Source: Blastocatellia bacterium AA13 (GTDB lineage Bacteria; Acidobacteriota; Blastocatellia; UBA7656). Taken from it: a DNA stretch of 64,000 bases. The stretch lies in assembly GCA_003222245.1 (NCBI GenBank), contig QHVH01000012.1, positions 122,920 to 186,919 of the forward strand. Reading direction: 5' to 3'. Shown one piece after another: positions 44,156 to 53,158 of the stretch; position 1 is the stretch's first letter; each line of letters begins with the position of its first letter. The notes under the pieces were generated by a model. That model was not told the origin of the DNA. It made no database searches and saw nothing but the letters and a program-made list of their open reading frames with translations. Made by a program: the position numbers and the translations under genes.

Positions 44156-45577
44156 ATGGCTAGGAGAAAACTCGCGCTTGCTCTCTTGATAACAGGACTC
44201 GGGTTCTTACTCATCGGTTTCGGCGCGGCCGGCGCGGATTCGAAGATCAACAAGGAGGTCACCTTCAGCAAAGACGTGGCGCCGATCTTCTACTCGAACT
44301 GCACCGTCTGCCATCGGCCCAATGACCTCGCGCCGATGTCGCTGATTAACTATAAGGATGCTCGACCGTGGGCAAAATCGATCAAGGAGAAGGTGGTTTC
44401 TCACGTGATGCCGCCGTGGCACGCCGACCCGCATTATGGCGAGTTCGCCAATGATCGCAGGCTTTCTCAAAAGGAGATCGATACGATCGCGGCTTGGGTC
44501 GATCAGGGCGCCAAGGAGGGTAATCCGAAGGACCTGCCGAAATCTCCTGAGTTTGTCGACGGCTGGCACATTGGAAAACCCGACGTGGTTCTGGAGATGA
44601 AGGAAGAGCACGTGGTCACTCCCGAAGGGCCGGACGACTATCTGTACTTCGCCCTCCAGACCAACTTCACCGAAGACAAATGGGTGCAGTCCGCGGAAGC
44701 GCTGCCCGGTAATCGCAAGGTGGTTCATCACATCATCGCGTTTATCACCAACCCGCTTGCTGCCAGCGCTATAACCGGCAGCGGCCGAGCCGGTCAGAGC
44801 CTTGGCAACGCTCAGTCGCTCTTTGTTCAGGACGGAACCCTGCGCCGCGTGCGAATGGACGCCCCGGTCGTCGACGATGGGTGCGGCTCAACCAATAAAG
44901 CCGGAGCCGCAGCGAATCGCCGGAACGGCGGCGGAGAAGGCGGATTGGGCGCTCTGCTGGCGGGTTATGCTCCTGGGAAAGACTGGGAAGCCTGGCCGCG
45001 GGGGATGGCCAAAAAAGTTCCAAAGGGATCTGTCATAGTTTTCCAGATGCATTATTCGCGATTGCAGTCCGACGGAAAGGAACAGCGCGACCGCTCGAAG
45101 ATCGGACTGATCTTCGCCAAAGGGCCGGCCGACAAAATCGTCAAGACCGCGGGCGTTTCCAATTTGATGTTCAAGATTCCGGCAGGAGCCGATAACCACG
45201 AAGTAACCGCTTGCACAAAGCTCGATCAGGATGCGCAGATTTACTCGTTCATGCCGCATATGCACGTTCGCGGCAAGGACATGAAGTACGAAGCGATTTA
45301 TCCCGACGGCAAGCGGGAAACGCTGCTGTATGTTCCGACTTACAGCTTCTCGTGGCAAACCGTTTATGTTTTGAAGAAACCGTTGATTCTGCCAAAGGGA
45401 ACGACGGTCGTAGTAACGGCGCACTTCGATAATTCGACCGCAAACAAATACAATCCCGACCCGGCGAAGGCCGTACGCTGGGGTGATCCGACTTATGATG
45501 AGATGATGATCGGCTGGTTCGATTACGTTTCGAACGTACCAAAGGCGGATGCCGCCGCTGGAACCGGAAGCCGATAA
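44156..45577 (+). CDS. Heme c / copper monooxygenase-like fusion protein 1
   Basis: 473 residues. A signal peptide (1-27) is followed by a short c-type cytochrome region: CTVCH (C49, C52, H53), with MPPW near residue 85 as a candidate distal Met. The rest resembles the two-domain core of copper type II ascorbate-dependent monooxygenases (PHM/DBM). Expected ligands are all visible: H191-H192 (VVHHII), H299 (QMHYS), H368 and H370 (MPHMH), and M450 or M451 (DEMM). The heme could feed electrons to copper in place of ascorbate. The substrate is unknown. AAAGGAGG precedes the ATG. First of five paralogs. Confidence 0.85.
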   Translation: MARRKLALALLITGLGFLLIGFGAAGADSKINKEVTFSKDVAPIFYSNCTVCHRPNDLAPMSLINYKDARPWAKSIKEKVVSHVMPPWHADPHYGEFANDRRLSQKEIDTIAAWVDQGAKEGNPKDLPKSPEFVDGWHIGKPDVVLEMKEEHVVTPEGPDDYLYFALQTNFTEDKWVQSAEALPGNRKVVHHIIAFITNPLAASAITGSGRAGQSLGNAQSLFVQDGTLRRVRMDAPVVDDGCGSTNKAGAAANRRNGGGEGGLGALLAGYAPGKDWEAWPRGMAKKVPKGSVIVFQMHYSRLQSDGKEQRDRSKIGLIFAKGPADKIVKTAGVSNLMFKIPAGADNHEVTACTKLDQDAQIYSFMPHMHVRGKDMKYEAIYPDGKRETLLYVPTYSFSWQTVYVLKKPLILPKGTTVVVTAHFDNSTANKYNPDPAKAVRWGDPTYDEMMIGWFDYVSNVPKADAAAGTGSR

Positions 45578-45624
45578 ACAACTGGGGAAGCGTGCGTGCG
45601 CGCTTCCTTGGAGGTTTCACTCCG

Positions 45625-45668
45625 AGGCAGGAGGAGAAGACAGCTTCGTCTTCTGCTTCCTGCCTTTT
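45625..45668 (+). terminator. Hairpin with T-run between heme-copper gene 1 and the CocE gene
   Basis: AGGCAGGA pairs with TCCTGCCT, and inside it GAAGAC pairs with GTCTTC around the loop AGCTTC; TTTT follows at 45665-45668. It ends seven bases before the CocE ribosome site, so it may also act as an attenuator. Confidence 0.6.
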
Positions 45669-45688
45669 CCGCTTCGGGAGGTTTGAAA

Positions 45689-47359
45689 ATGAAGAAGGTT
45701 GCTCTGCTGCTTGCTCTCATCAGCTCTGCCGGCCTTTGTGTTTTTGTACAATCGCCTTCGCTGAACTCTTATGGCTCGTATCGTCGCTTGTATCAGGGAA
45801 GCGGACCACAAGCGAACAAGCCTGTCGAGCAGATGGCGCCGATGCGAGACGGGGTTAAGCTCGCGACTAATATCTTCCTGCCCGAGGGCTCAGGGCCGTT
45901 CCCGGTTGTGCTGGTTCGCACGCCGTATGGAAAGGACACTCAGGGAGCAGGCAGCTCAGGCTGGACCAAGCGCGGCTTTGTCTACGTAGTGCAAGACTGC
46001 CGCGGCAGATTCAAGAGCGAGGGCAAATATCGCCCATTCCTCGACGACCACCTTGACGGCTACGACACCGTGGAGTGGGTCGCCAAGCAACCATGGTCCA
46101 ATGGAAAGATCGGTATGTTCGGCGCGTCCGCGATGGGAATCTCGGCGAACATGGCCGCGATGACGGCTCCTCCTCATTTGACCGCGATGTTCGTGATGGT
46201 CGCGCGCTCCAGCATCTACAATCAGTCGGCTTTTATGGGAGGCGTGTTCCGCAAGGAGCTAAATGAACAATGGCTCCGGCAGATGAAAGCGGAATCGGTC
46301 TTGAACGAAACTTTTGCGCACTACAAGAACGACGGAACCTATGATCTGCACGAGATGCCGAAGCACTGGCGCGAGATGCGAGTTCCCGTTTACAACTACG
46401 GCGGCTGGTACGACATATTCGAGCAGGGAAACATCGATAACTTCGTTGGACTTCAGGCCGGCGGAGGCGGAAACGCGAAGGGCCATCAAAAGCTCATTGT
46501 CGGACCATGGGGCCACGGTTCGATAGAAGAAGTAAAGTACCCGTCAAATTCAGTCGTCAACGTAACCGAAGAAGCCGGTCGCTGGTTCGACTACTGGCTG
46601 AAGGGCGTCGACAACGGAATAATGCGCGAGCCCGCGGTCAAGTACTACACAATGGGCGACCCTACGGACCCGAATGCGCCTGGCAACGAGTGGCACACCG
46701 CGGCCTCCTGGCCTGTTTCCTCCGCTGCAACTTCTTATTACCTGACCGCCAAAGGCGGACTGGACGCGAAGATGTGTCCCGAAAAAGAAGGGGGCGACTC
46801 TTATACCTACGATCCTAAGAACCCTGTGCCAACGATTGGCGGCGCGAATCTCTTCGCTAAGAAAGGTCCGATGGATCAGCGCAAGGTCGGCGATCGTTCG
46901 GATGTTCTCAAGTTCACGAGCGCTGTGCTGCAGGCTCCTGTTGAGATTACCGGCCGGGTGAGCGTTGAACTGTGGGCGGAGTCGGATGCTCCGGACACGG
47001 ACTGGATGGCTAAACTGGTCGACGTATATCCCGATGGCTCCGAACGCCTTGTGCTCGACTCAGCGGTTCGAGCGCGGTTCCGAGAGGGCTTCGACCACGA
47101 AGTGATGATGAAGAAGGGAGAGGTCTATAAGTTCAAGATCGATCTGTGGTCAACGAGCCTGATTTTCAACAGGGGACATCGCATCGCAATTCATGTGACA
47201 AGCTCGAATAACCCGCGCTTCGATCCCAACCCAAATACGGGCAAGCCTCTGAGAGCGGACGATGAGACTCGAGTTGCGGTGAATAAAATTCATCACGACC
47301 AGGCGCACCCGTCGCGAGCATTGCTGCCCGTTGTGTCGCAGAATGGAATGAAGCCGTAG
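45689..47359 (+). CDS. CocE/NonD family hydrolase
   Basis: 556 residues from the ATG at 45689, with GGGAGG eight bases upstream; the frame opens at 45596 inside the preceding hairpin. Signal peptide (about 1-22). An alpha/beta-hydrolase domain follows, with MRDGVKLATNIFLP, RTPYGKD, VVQDCRGRFKSEG, nucleophile region GASAMG (Ser), NYGGWYDIF and GPWGHG with the likely catalytic His, and a C-terminal jelly-roll domain (from about 340). Relatives cleave acyl esters or X-Pro dipeptides. It is secreted. Its place between heme-copper genes suggests linked substrate processing, but the substrate is unknown. Confidence 0.9.
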   Translation: MKKVALLLALISSAGLCVFVQSPSLNSYGSYRRLYQGSGPQANKPVEQMAPMRDGVKLATNIFLPEGSGPFPVVLVRTPYGKDTQGAGSSGWTKRGFVYVVQDCRGRFKSEGKYRPFLDDHLDGYDTVEWVAKQPWSNGKIGMFGASAMGISANMAAMTAPPHLTAMFVMVARSSIYNQSAFMGGVFRKELNEQWLRQMKAESVLNETFAHYKNDGTYDLHEMPKHWREMRVPVYNYGGWYDIFEQGNIDNFVGLQAGGGGNAKGHQKLIVGPWGHGSIEEVKYPSNSVVNVTEEAGRWFDYWLKGVDNGIMREPAVKYYTMGDPTDPNAPGNEWHTAASWPVSSAATSYYLTAKGGLDAKMCPEKEGGDSYTYDPKNPVPTIGGANLFAKKGPMDQRKVGDRSDVLKFTSAVLQAPVEITGRVSVELWAESDAPDTDWMAKLVDVYPDGSERLVLDSAVRARFREGFDHEVMMKKGEVYKFKIDLWSTSLIFNRGHRIAIHVTSSNNPRFDPNPNTGKPLRADDETRVAVNKIHHDQAHPSRALLPVVSQNGMKP

Positions 47360-47760
47360 TCGGTTAGGCTAATCGGATTCGTGAGGAAAGAGGGATTAGT
47401 ACGAAGCGAATTTTTAGCACTAATCACTGACCGCATCTTTCTTCAGGTTATTACATTACGAAAATTGAATCGCGAGAGAGTCTTCGTGGTTCACCCCTTA
47501 GAACACTGATAACGGGCAGGAGCTTCTATCGGTAGTTTAGCCCGATAGAAGGCTTCTCGACGGACTCAAGCGCTTTTCTTAAGCGAACTATAGCAGATGA
47601 GCCTCGGCCTTAAGATGCTGAGTTTACGGATTAACATCGCCTGTTGTATTTGTCGCCAGGCCATATGCTGCATAACTTTTCTTGACTCAGAGAGCCTTTC
47701 GTGGTTTTCTATTGGCCGTTCGTACGTCACATTCCAATCCGCCGACCTGAGAGGTAGAGA
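47360..47760. other. Intergenic gap, 401 bases
   Basis: No coding signal on either strand. It holds one clear hairpin (47521-47553) and should contain the promoter for the TldD-like gene; AGAGGTAGAGA just before 47761 serves as its ribosome site. Confidence 0.4.
47521..47553. terminator. Hairpin in the CocE-TldD gap
   Basis: AGCTTCTATCGG and CCGATAGAAGGCT pair over 12 bases with one bulge and a nine-base loop. No T-run follows. It lies 160 bases after the CocE stop. Confidence 0.4.
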
Positions 47761-49482
47761 GTGAAATACCCGAATAGCCGTCTCATAGCATACGCAGTCT
47801 CAGTGGTCTTATTTATTGGATTCTGGGCTAAGCCGATTCCAGCCGGGCCTTCATCCAGGAGCGTGGTGCTTAAAGCGATGGAGGACGAGCTCAAACGCTC
47901 GATGAAAGGGCTCGGCGAAAAGGGGAGCCCTCCGCCATACTTCATCAGCTATGAAATTACCGATACGGAAAGCGCATATGTGACAGCGTCGTTTGGCGCG
48001 CTCAGGGCAAGCGCTGCAAATCGCTGGCGCTTGCTCGATGTAGACGTGCGCGTCGGCGATTATCAGATGGACAGCACGCGCAGGATTCAGGGTGATCGCT
48101 TTTCTCGGTTCGATTTCGATTTTCATTCAACTCCCATTGCCATCGAGGATGACCCAGCGGCAATCAGGGCGGCGCTATGGCTTGAGACCGATCGACGGTA
48201 TAACTCCGCGATCGAAAAGTTAATTCAGGTAAAAACCAATTCCGAGGTTAAGGTAAAGAAGGAAGATGAATCCGCGGACTTCTCTCGAGAGGGCCCTAAT
48301 GAGTCGGTAACCGCTCCAGCTCAGTTGAAGATCGACATGACCGCCTGGGAGAAGCGCATCAAAGCGCTTTCGGCGCGTTTTAGCGAAGCCCCATATATCT
48401 ACGAAGGCTGGGTGAGCCTTCAGGCCGGCGCCGCTACAAGCTACTTCGTCAATAGCGAAGGCACGACAATTCAGCAGCCCGACAATCACTGGCGCATCGC
48501 CGTTTATGCATCAACGAAGGCTGACGACGGCATGGATCTTTATCGCTACGAGGCTTTCGACGCGCATTCGCCCGATCGACTTCCCTCCGACGACACCGTA
48601 CGCGGAGCAATCGACAGGGTGGTGAAGGATCTCGCCGGGTTGCGAGCGGCTCCGGCCATCGAGCCCTACACCGGGCCCGCGATACTTTCCGGCCGCGCGG
48701 CCGGAGTCTTTTTTCACGAAATCTTCGGCCATCGGATCGAAGGTCACCGCCAGAAAGACGATGACGAAGGGCAGACGTTCACCAAGAAAATCAATCAAAG
48801 CATTCTTCCAGATTTCATTTCCGTATTTGACGATCCTAGCCTTGAACAGGCCGCGGGAGCCGATCTCAACGGCTACTATCTCTACGACAACGAGGGCGTC
48901 AAGGCCCGGCGCGTTGCGGTTGCGGAAAAGGGCGTGTTGAAAAACTTCTTGATGTCCCGATCACCCGCGGCGGGATTCGATAAGTCAAACGGACACGGCC
49001 GGAAACAGCCAGGGCTGCGCGCGGTTGGGCGGCAGGGAAACCTGATCGTTGAAGCATCGCGCACTGTCTCGGAGCAGCGCCTTCGCGAGCTGCTTATTGA
49101 AGAATGCAAAAAACAGGGCAAATCATTCGGATTACTTTTCATGGACATCTCCGGAGGGTTTACTTTTACCGGCCGCGGCATTCCTCAATCGTTCGCGGTG
49201 AGTCCTATTATGGTTTACCGCGTCTATGTTGATGGTAGACCGGACGAACTGGTGCGCGGCGTCGATTTGATCGGTACTCCACTGATCTCCTTCAGCAAAA
49301 TCATCGCGTGCGGGGACAAGCAAGAAGTTTTCAACGGCTACTGCGGAGCGGAGTCCGGCACCGTGCCGGTTTCAGCCGTTGCTCCGAGCGTCCTGACCAC
49401 TCAAATAGAGATTCAGAAGAAACAGAAATCCGCGGAGCGGCCGCCGCTGCTCCCGCCTCCGCCCGGAAATAAGGAGCATTGA
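47761..49482 (+). CDS. Exported TldD-family metallopeptidase
   Basis: 573 residues from a GTG start. A signal peptide (about 1-28) makes it exported, whereas characterised TldD proteins are cytosolic. An extra N-terminal domain (about 30-200) precedes the TldD core. The zinc motif HEIFGH (residues 319-324, the HExxxH of the U62 family) is intact, followed by RIEGHRQ. The C-terminal TldD domain contains ISGGFTFTGRG and SFAVSPIMVYRVYVDG. In known systems TldD/TldE cut peptides, for example in microcin B17 and CcdA processing. It sits one base before the TldE-like gene, so both were made together. Confidence 0.88.
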   Translation: MKYPNSRLIAYAVSVVLFIGFWAKPIPAGPSSRSVVLKAMEDELKRSMKGLGEKGSPPPYFISYEITDTESAYVTASFGALRASAANRWRLLDVDVRVGDYQMDSTRRIQGDRFSRFDFDFHSTPIAIEDDPAAIRAALWLETDRRYNSAIEKLIQVKTNSEVKVKKEDESADFSREGPNESVTAPAQLKIDMTAWEKRIKALSARFSEAPYIYEGWVSLQAGAATSYFVNSEGTTIQQPDNHWRIAVYASTKADDGMDLYRYEAFDAHSPDRLPSDDTVRGAIDRVVKDLAGLRAAPAIEPYTGPAILSGRAAGVFFHEIFGHRIEGHRQKDDDEGQTFTKKINQSILPDFISVFDDPSLEQAAGADLNGYYLYDNEGVKARRVAVAEKGVLKNFLMSRSPAAGFDKSNGHGRKQPGLRAVGRQGNLIVEASRTVSEQRLRELLIEECKKQGKSFGLLFMDISGGFTFTGRGIPQSFAVSPIMVYRVYVDGRPDELVRGVDLIGTPLISFSKIIACGDKQEVFNGYCGAESGTVPVSAVAPSVLTTQIEIQKKQKSAERPPLLPPPPGNKEH

Positions 49483-49483
49483 T

Positions 49484-51098
49484 ATGCGATTCCGCATCGG
49501 ATTAATCTGCCTCTTTTTATCAGGCGCCGCCGCGGCCGGATCGGTGCACGCACGGGGGCCGCTTCAACAAAATGACGATGTGCTGCTGAAGGCAATGCGC
49601 GATGAGCTGGCGCGCTCCGCGGCGCAACTCAAACTCGAGAGTCTCGATAAACCGTACTATATAGAATATGCCGTCACGGATAGTGAGAGCTTCGATATAG
49701 ATGCCAGCTTTGGAGCCGTGGTGCGCGCTTCGCATGACAGGAGCAGGCCGGCCAGAGTGACCGTCCGCGCGGGGGGTTACGATCTCGACAACACCGGATT
49801 TGTATCGATGCGCGCGATGATGAACTTCGAAAGGCGGTTTCCGCGCGAGCTGGTTACGGAGGACGACTACAGCACGATCCGGCGCGATTTGTGGCTGGCT
49901 ACCGATACCTCGTATAAAGCAGCTCTCGAGCAATTGGCTCAGAAACGCGCCTTCAAGAAGACGAAGATCGAAGGCGAGCAGATCCCGGATTTCTCGCGCG
50001 AAGAACCGCGCACTTCGATCGCGTCGCGGCGTATCTTTCAGTGCGATCAAGCAAAGCTCAAAGATTTGGCGCGCCGATTATCCGCGATACTCCGCGAGTA
50101 TCCGGTAGTGTACGAATCCGGCATTCGCCTGAGTGTCCGAACGACCAATAAATATTTTGTTAATAGCGAAGGCGCCGTCATCCGCGAACCGGCATCGCTC
50201 GTAACGCTCAATGCTCGCGCTTCGACTCAGGCTGCAGACGGCATGAGGCTCAAGAACTTTGTTTCTTTCGCGGCCCCGTCTATTGATGAACTAGCCCCTG
50301 AAGCCGAAATAGCGTCGGCCATTCGGCGAATGGCGCAAGACCTGACTGATCTCACCGCGGCGCCTGTGCTCGAGAAATACACTGGTCCGGTATTGTTGAT
50401 CGGACAGGCTTCTTCGGAAATGTTTGCGCAGGCCCTCGGACCTCAGCTTTCTGGAGATCGGCCTCCATTGTTCGATCAGCCTCAGATGGCTGCGATGGCG
50501 GGTCAGGCCGAACTGGCCGATAGATTGAACCTGCGCGTGCTTCCGACTTTTCTCAACGCGCTGGATGACCCGACTGCTAGAACCTTCGATAAGCAGGCGC
50601 TGATTGGCGCTTATAACGTGGACGACGAAGGGATCGCGGCCCGTCCGGCGCCGCTGATAGAGCACGGAGTGTTGAAGACGCTCGTACGGCGTCATGATCA
50701 AATCGCTAGACGACCCGGGAATCACGGGCCGCGACGCCGAATCGATGGTGTTCTCCATGTCGGGAGGTGAAGGACGCCAGGCCGTCACCTCCCCAATACT
50801 GGTGTATAAGATCTATGCTGAAGGCGGACGCCAGGAGCTGGTGCGCGGAGCGAACATTGTCGGCTTATCCGCCCGGACGCTTAAGGACATCGTCGCTGCC
50901 GGAAGTGATTCCTATGTGCTCAACAAATCAGAATCAGGCGGGAGCGCTCAGGGGATAATGTCGATATTTTCGGGCGGAGCTGGAATCCCGTGTTCTGTCA
51001 TCGCCCCCTCGGTACTCTTTGAAGAGCTGGAACTAAAGCGCGGCACAGGACCAGTAAGAAAGCCGGCATTGTTGGAACATCCAGGCTTTGCGAAATAG
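49484..51098 (+). pseudogene. Exported TldE/PmbA-like gene, disrupted by internal deletion and frameshift
   Basis: Partner-type paralog of the upstream TldD gene, with a signal peptide (about 1-23) and the same N-terminal domain. The zinc motif is absent (EMFAQALGP where TldD has HEIFGH), as in TldE subunits. The first frame (49484-50770) is homologous up to HGVLKTLV, then leaves homology. Homology resumes in another frame, open from 50694 to 51098 (DAESMVFSMSGG, TSPILVYKIYAEGGRQELVRG). Compared with TldD about 40 residues are missing at the junction near 50685-50694, and the frame shifts. As read, no complete TldE protein can be made. A sequencing error could explain the shift but not the missing segment. 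Confidence 0.78.
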
Positions 51099-51123
51099 GC
51101 GCCGATTCAACGTATCCGCCGAT

Positions 51124-51150
51124 GCTGATTCTAAGGTCGTCTCGTCAGGC
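51124..51150 (+). repeat. Dispersed short repeat, copy 2
   Basis: GCTGATTCTAA (51124-51134), eight variable bases, CGTCAGGC (51143-51150), preceded by CCGCCG. It matches copy 1 at 27999-28034. Part of it forms a bulged stem with AGAATC at 51159-51164. Confidence 0.45.
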
Positions 51151-51277
51151 AGGACGATAGAATCGGATCCCCTGCTACGCATTCACTTTTCATATTCGCC
51201 GCGCAATCGGAGGCTTGAGCTACTATTGCCGCGGGCATGGAAAAGGTCAAAGGCAGGGGTTTCAATCCAATTCTGAA

Positions 51278-51300
51278 AAACTTGAATTCTTTTCAAGTTT
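51278..51300. promoter_or_regulatory. Inverted repeat next to the promoter of heme-copper gene 2
   Basis: AAACTTGAA (51278-51286), five bases, TTCAAGTTT (51292-51300). It ends four bases before the -35 element, a fitting place for an operator. The rest of the gap 51099-51418 has no coding signal. Confidence 0.5.
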
Positions 51301-51304
51301 CCAC

Positions 51305-51333
51305 TTGACTCGGTAATCTCAGCAACTTAGGAT
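51305..51333 (+). promoter_or_regulatory. Putative sigma-70-type promoter of heme-copper gene 2
   Basis: TTGACT (51305-51310), 17-base spacer, TAGGAT (51328-51333). The upstream in-frame ATG at 51332 falls inside the -10 element, which supports the later start at 51419. Confidence 0.6.
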
Positions 51334-51418
51334 GGGGAAGCGCAAATCAGGGCCGGGTCCTCTACCGGTCTCTTACAGTTGCTATTCTGAGGAGCACTAC
51401 TTCTTCCTGAGGAGCATC

Positions 51419-52873
51419 ATGATCTCAAAGCCAAACCGTATCGCAGTAATACTCACTTCTCTACTTGCGATGATCGCGCTTTCGCTGACAGGGCTGATCA
51501 GCGCCGATCCCACCGTAAAAAAAGAAGTCACATTCAACAAAGACGTGGCGCCTATTTTTTATAAGAACTGCGCCGAATGCCACCGGCCTAACGACATCGC
51601 GCCGATGTCGCTGATGTCCTATAAGGATGCCAGGCCTTGGGCTCGTTCCATACGAGAAAAAGTGGCCGGCAGGGAGATGCCGCCCTGGAGCCCCGATCCC
51701 AAATATGGAGAATTCCTCAATGATCACCGGCTCGCGCAAAAGGATGTAGACACTATTTTGGCCTGGGTCGATCAGGGAGCGAGAGAGGGCGATCCGAAGG
51801 AGCTGGGCACGCCTCCGGAATCCGTTTCTACTACCGGCTGGCAATTGGGCAAGCCCGATGCTGAATTCGACATCGGCAAGGAGTTCACCGTAAAGCCGGG
51901 CAATCCCGATACGATTGAAAACTTCATCGTCCCCACGAATTTCAAGGAAGATAAATGGGTGACTTCCGCCGAAATTCTGCCGGGCAATCGCAAGGTCGTT
52001 CATCACGTAATCGCCTTCATTCAAACACCTGAGATGATTGCTCAATTCCAGAAAGGGGAGGGCCGCGCCCGCGCCATGATGGAAAGCAAGGTGTTCTACC
52101 GCGAAGGCACTTTGACAAAGGTCAAGGCGGATGCGCCGATTATTGACGACGGATGCGGTGACCCGAGCGGCGGATCGGCATTCCAGCAGCCTTCAACCAG
52201 TGAAGGCGGCGACGCTTTTGGATTGCTGTTGGCGGGTTATGCGCCCGGCAAAGGCGTCGACATTTTTCCTCCCGGTACAGCCAAGAAAATTCCAGCCGGT
52301 TCAATGATCGTCTTCCAGATGCATTATTCGAGCTACGGCGGAAAGTTCGAAGGCGAACAGGGCGACCGCACGCGCCTCGGCCTGCATTTCAGCAGCAAGC
52401 CTCCGGAGAGGTCGCTCAACACGGTTGGAATTCAGAACCATTTCTTCAAGATTCTGCCCGGAGCCGCGAATCACGAAGTCACCGCGTGCTACACGTTTGA
52501 CGGCAACGTGAGACTGGTCAGCTTTATGCCTCATATGCATCTTCGCGGCAAGGACATGAAGTATGAAGCGTTATATCCGGACGGCCGACGCGAGACGCTG
52601 CTGTGGGTGCCGAAGTTCAGCTTCAACTGGCAGGCGATGTATTACCTGAAGAAACCTGTGTTCTTGCCGAAGGGAGCGAAGGTGATCATAACCGCCCATT
52701 TCGACAACTCCGATAAGAACAAGTACAACCCCGATCCTCAGAAGGCGATTCGATGGGGCGATCCGACCTATGAAGAGATGATGATCGGTTGGATGGAGTA
52801 CGCGCTTGACAGCGGCGCCGGAACCGACAAGGTTCAACCCGCGGCTACTGGACAGACTTCTCAGAAGCGATGA
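51419..52873 (+). CDS. Heme c / copper monooxygenase-like fusion protein 2
   Basis: 484 residues from the ATG at 51419, with GAGGAG five bases upstream. Signal peptide (about 1-29). Heme motif CAECH (C51, C54, H55), then MPPW. All copper-ligand motifs are kept: VVHHVIAF, FQMHYS, FMPHMHLRGK and YEEMMIGW. Closest in layout to proteins 1 and 3, including an internal segment with a DDGCG motif between the HH and MHY sites. It has its own promoter and a strong terminator-like hairpin, so it can be expressed alone. Confidence 0.85.
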   Translation: MISKPNRIAVILTSLLAMIALSLTGLISADPTVKKEVTFNKDVAPIFYKNCAECHRPNDIAPMSLMSYKDARPWARSIREKVAGREMPPWSPDPKYGEFLNDHRLAQKDVDTILAWVDQGAREGDPKELGTPPESVSTTGWQLGKPDAEFDIGKEFTVKPGNPDTIENFIVPTNFKEDKWVTSAEILPGNRKVVHHVIAFIQTPEMIAQFQKGEGRARAMMESKVFYREGTLTKVKADAPIIDDGCGDPSGGSAFQQPSTSEGGDAFGLLLAGYAPGKGVDIFPPGTAKKIPAGSMIVFQMHYSSYGGKFEGEQGDRTRLGLHFSSKPPERSLNTVGIQNHFFKILPGAANHEVTACYTFDGNVRLVSFMPHMHLRGKDMKYEALYPDGRRETLLWVPKFSFNWQAMYYLKKPVFLPKGAKVIITAHFDNSDKNKYNPDPQKAIRWGDPTYEEMMIGWMEYALDSGAGTDKVQPAATGQTSQKR

Positions 52874-52890
52874 TCCAACGCTCGCTAAGA

Positions 52891-52926
52891 TTCGACGGGT
52901 CCTGATGATCATCAGGGCCCGTCGAA
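52891..52926 (+). terminator. Strong 16-bp hairpin after heme-copper gene 2
   Basis: TTCGACGGGTCCTGAT (52891-52906) pairs with ATCAGGGCCCGTCGAA (52911-52926) around a GATC loop, with a single G-U pair. It starts 17 bases after the stop codon. T residues after the stem are few. Confidence 0.68.
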
Positions 52927-53158
52927 CTGTTTCCGAGCGGGATGATAGCGCCCCCGTTCTATGACCGATTCCTTGAAAGTCAAAGGCCGCGCGGAGTACA
53001 TTCTCCGGGTTGCGGCGCTCGGATCCTAGGAATGCCCTGCGATCACAGCTATAGCCGTTGCTGCTTATTTATGTATGTCAAAGAGGTCGGTTGTGCGAGA
53101 TTACAACAGCAGTCGGATGGATCTTAAACTTCTCGCCTTTGTTTGAAAGGAGCTGAAA

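Noticed and set aside
50694..51098. Independent 134-residue gene
   Set aside because: It aligns to the C-terminal part of TldD/TldE and is better read as the displaced end of the broken TldE gene.
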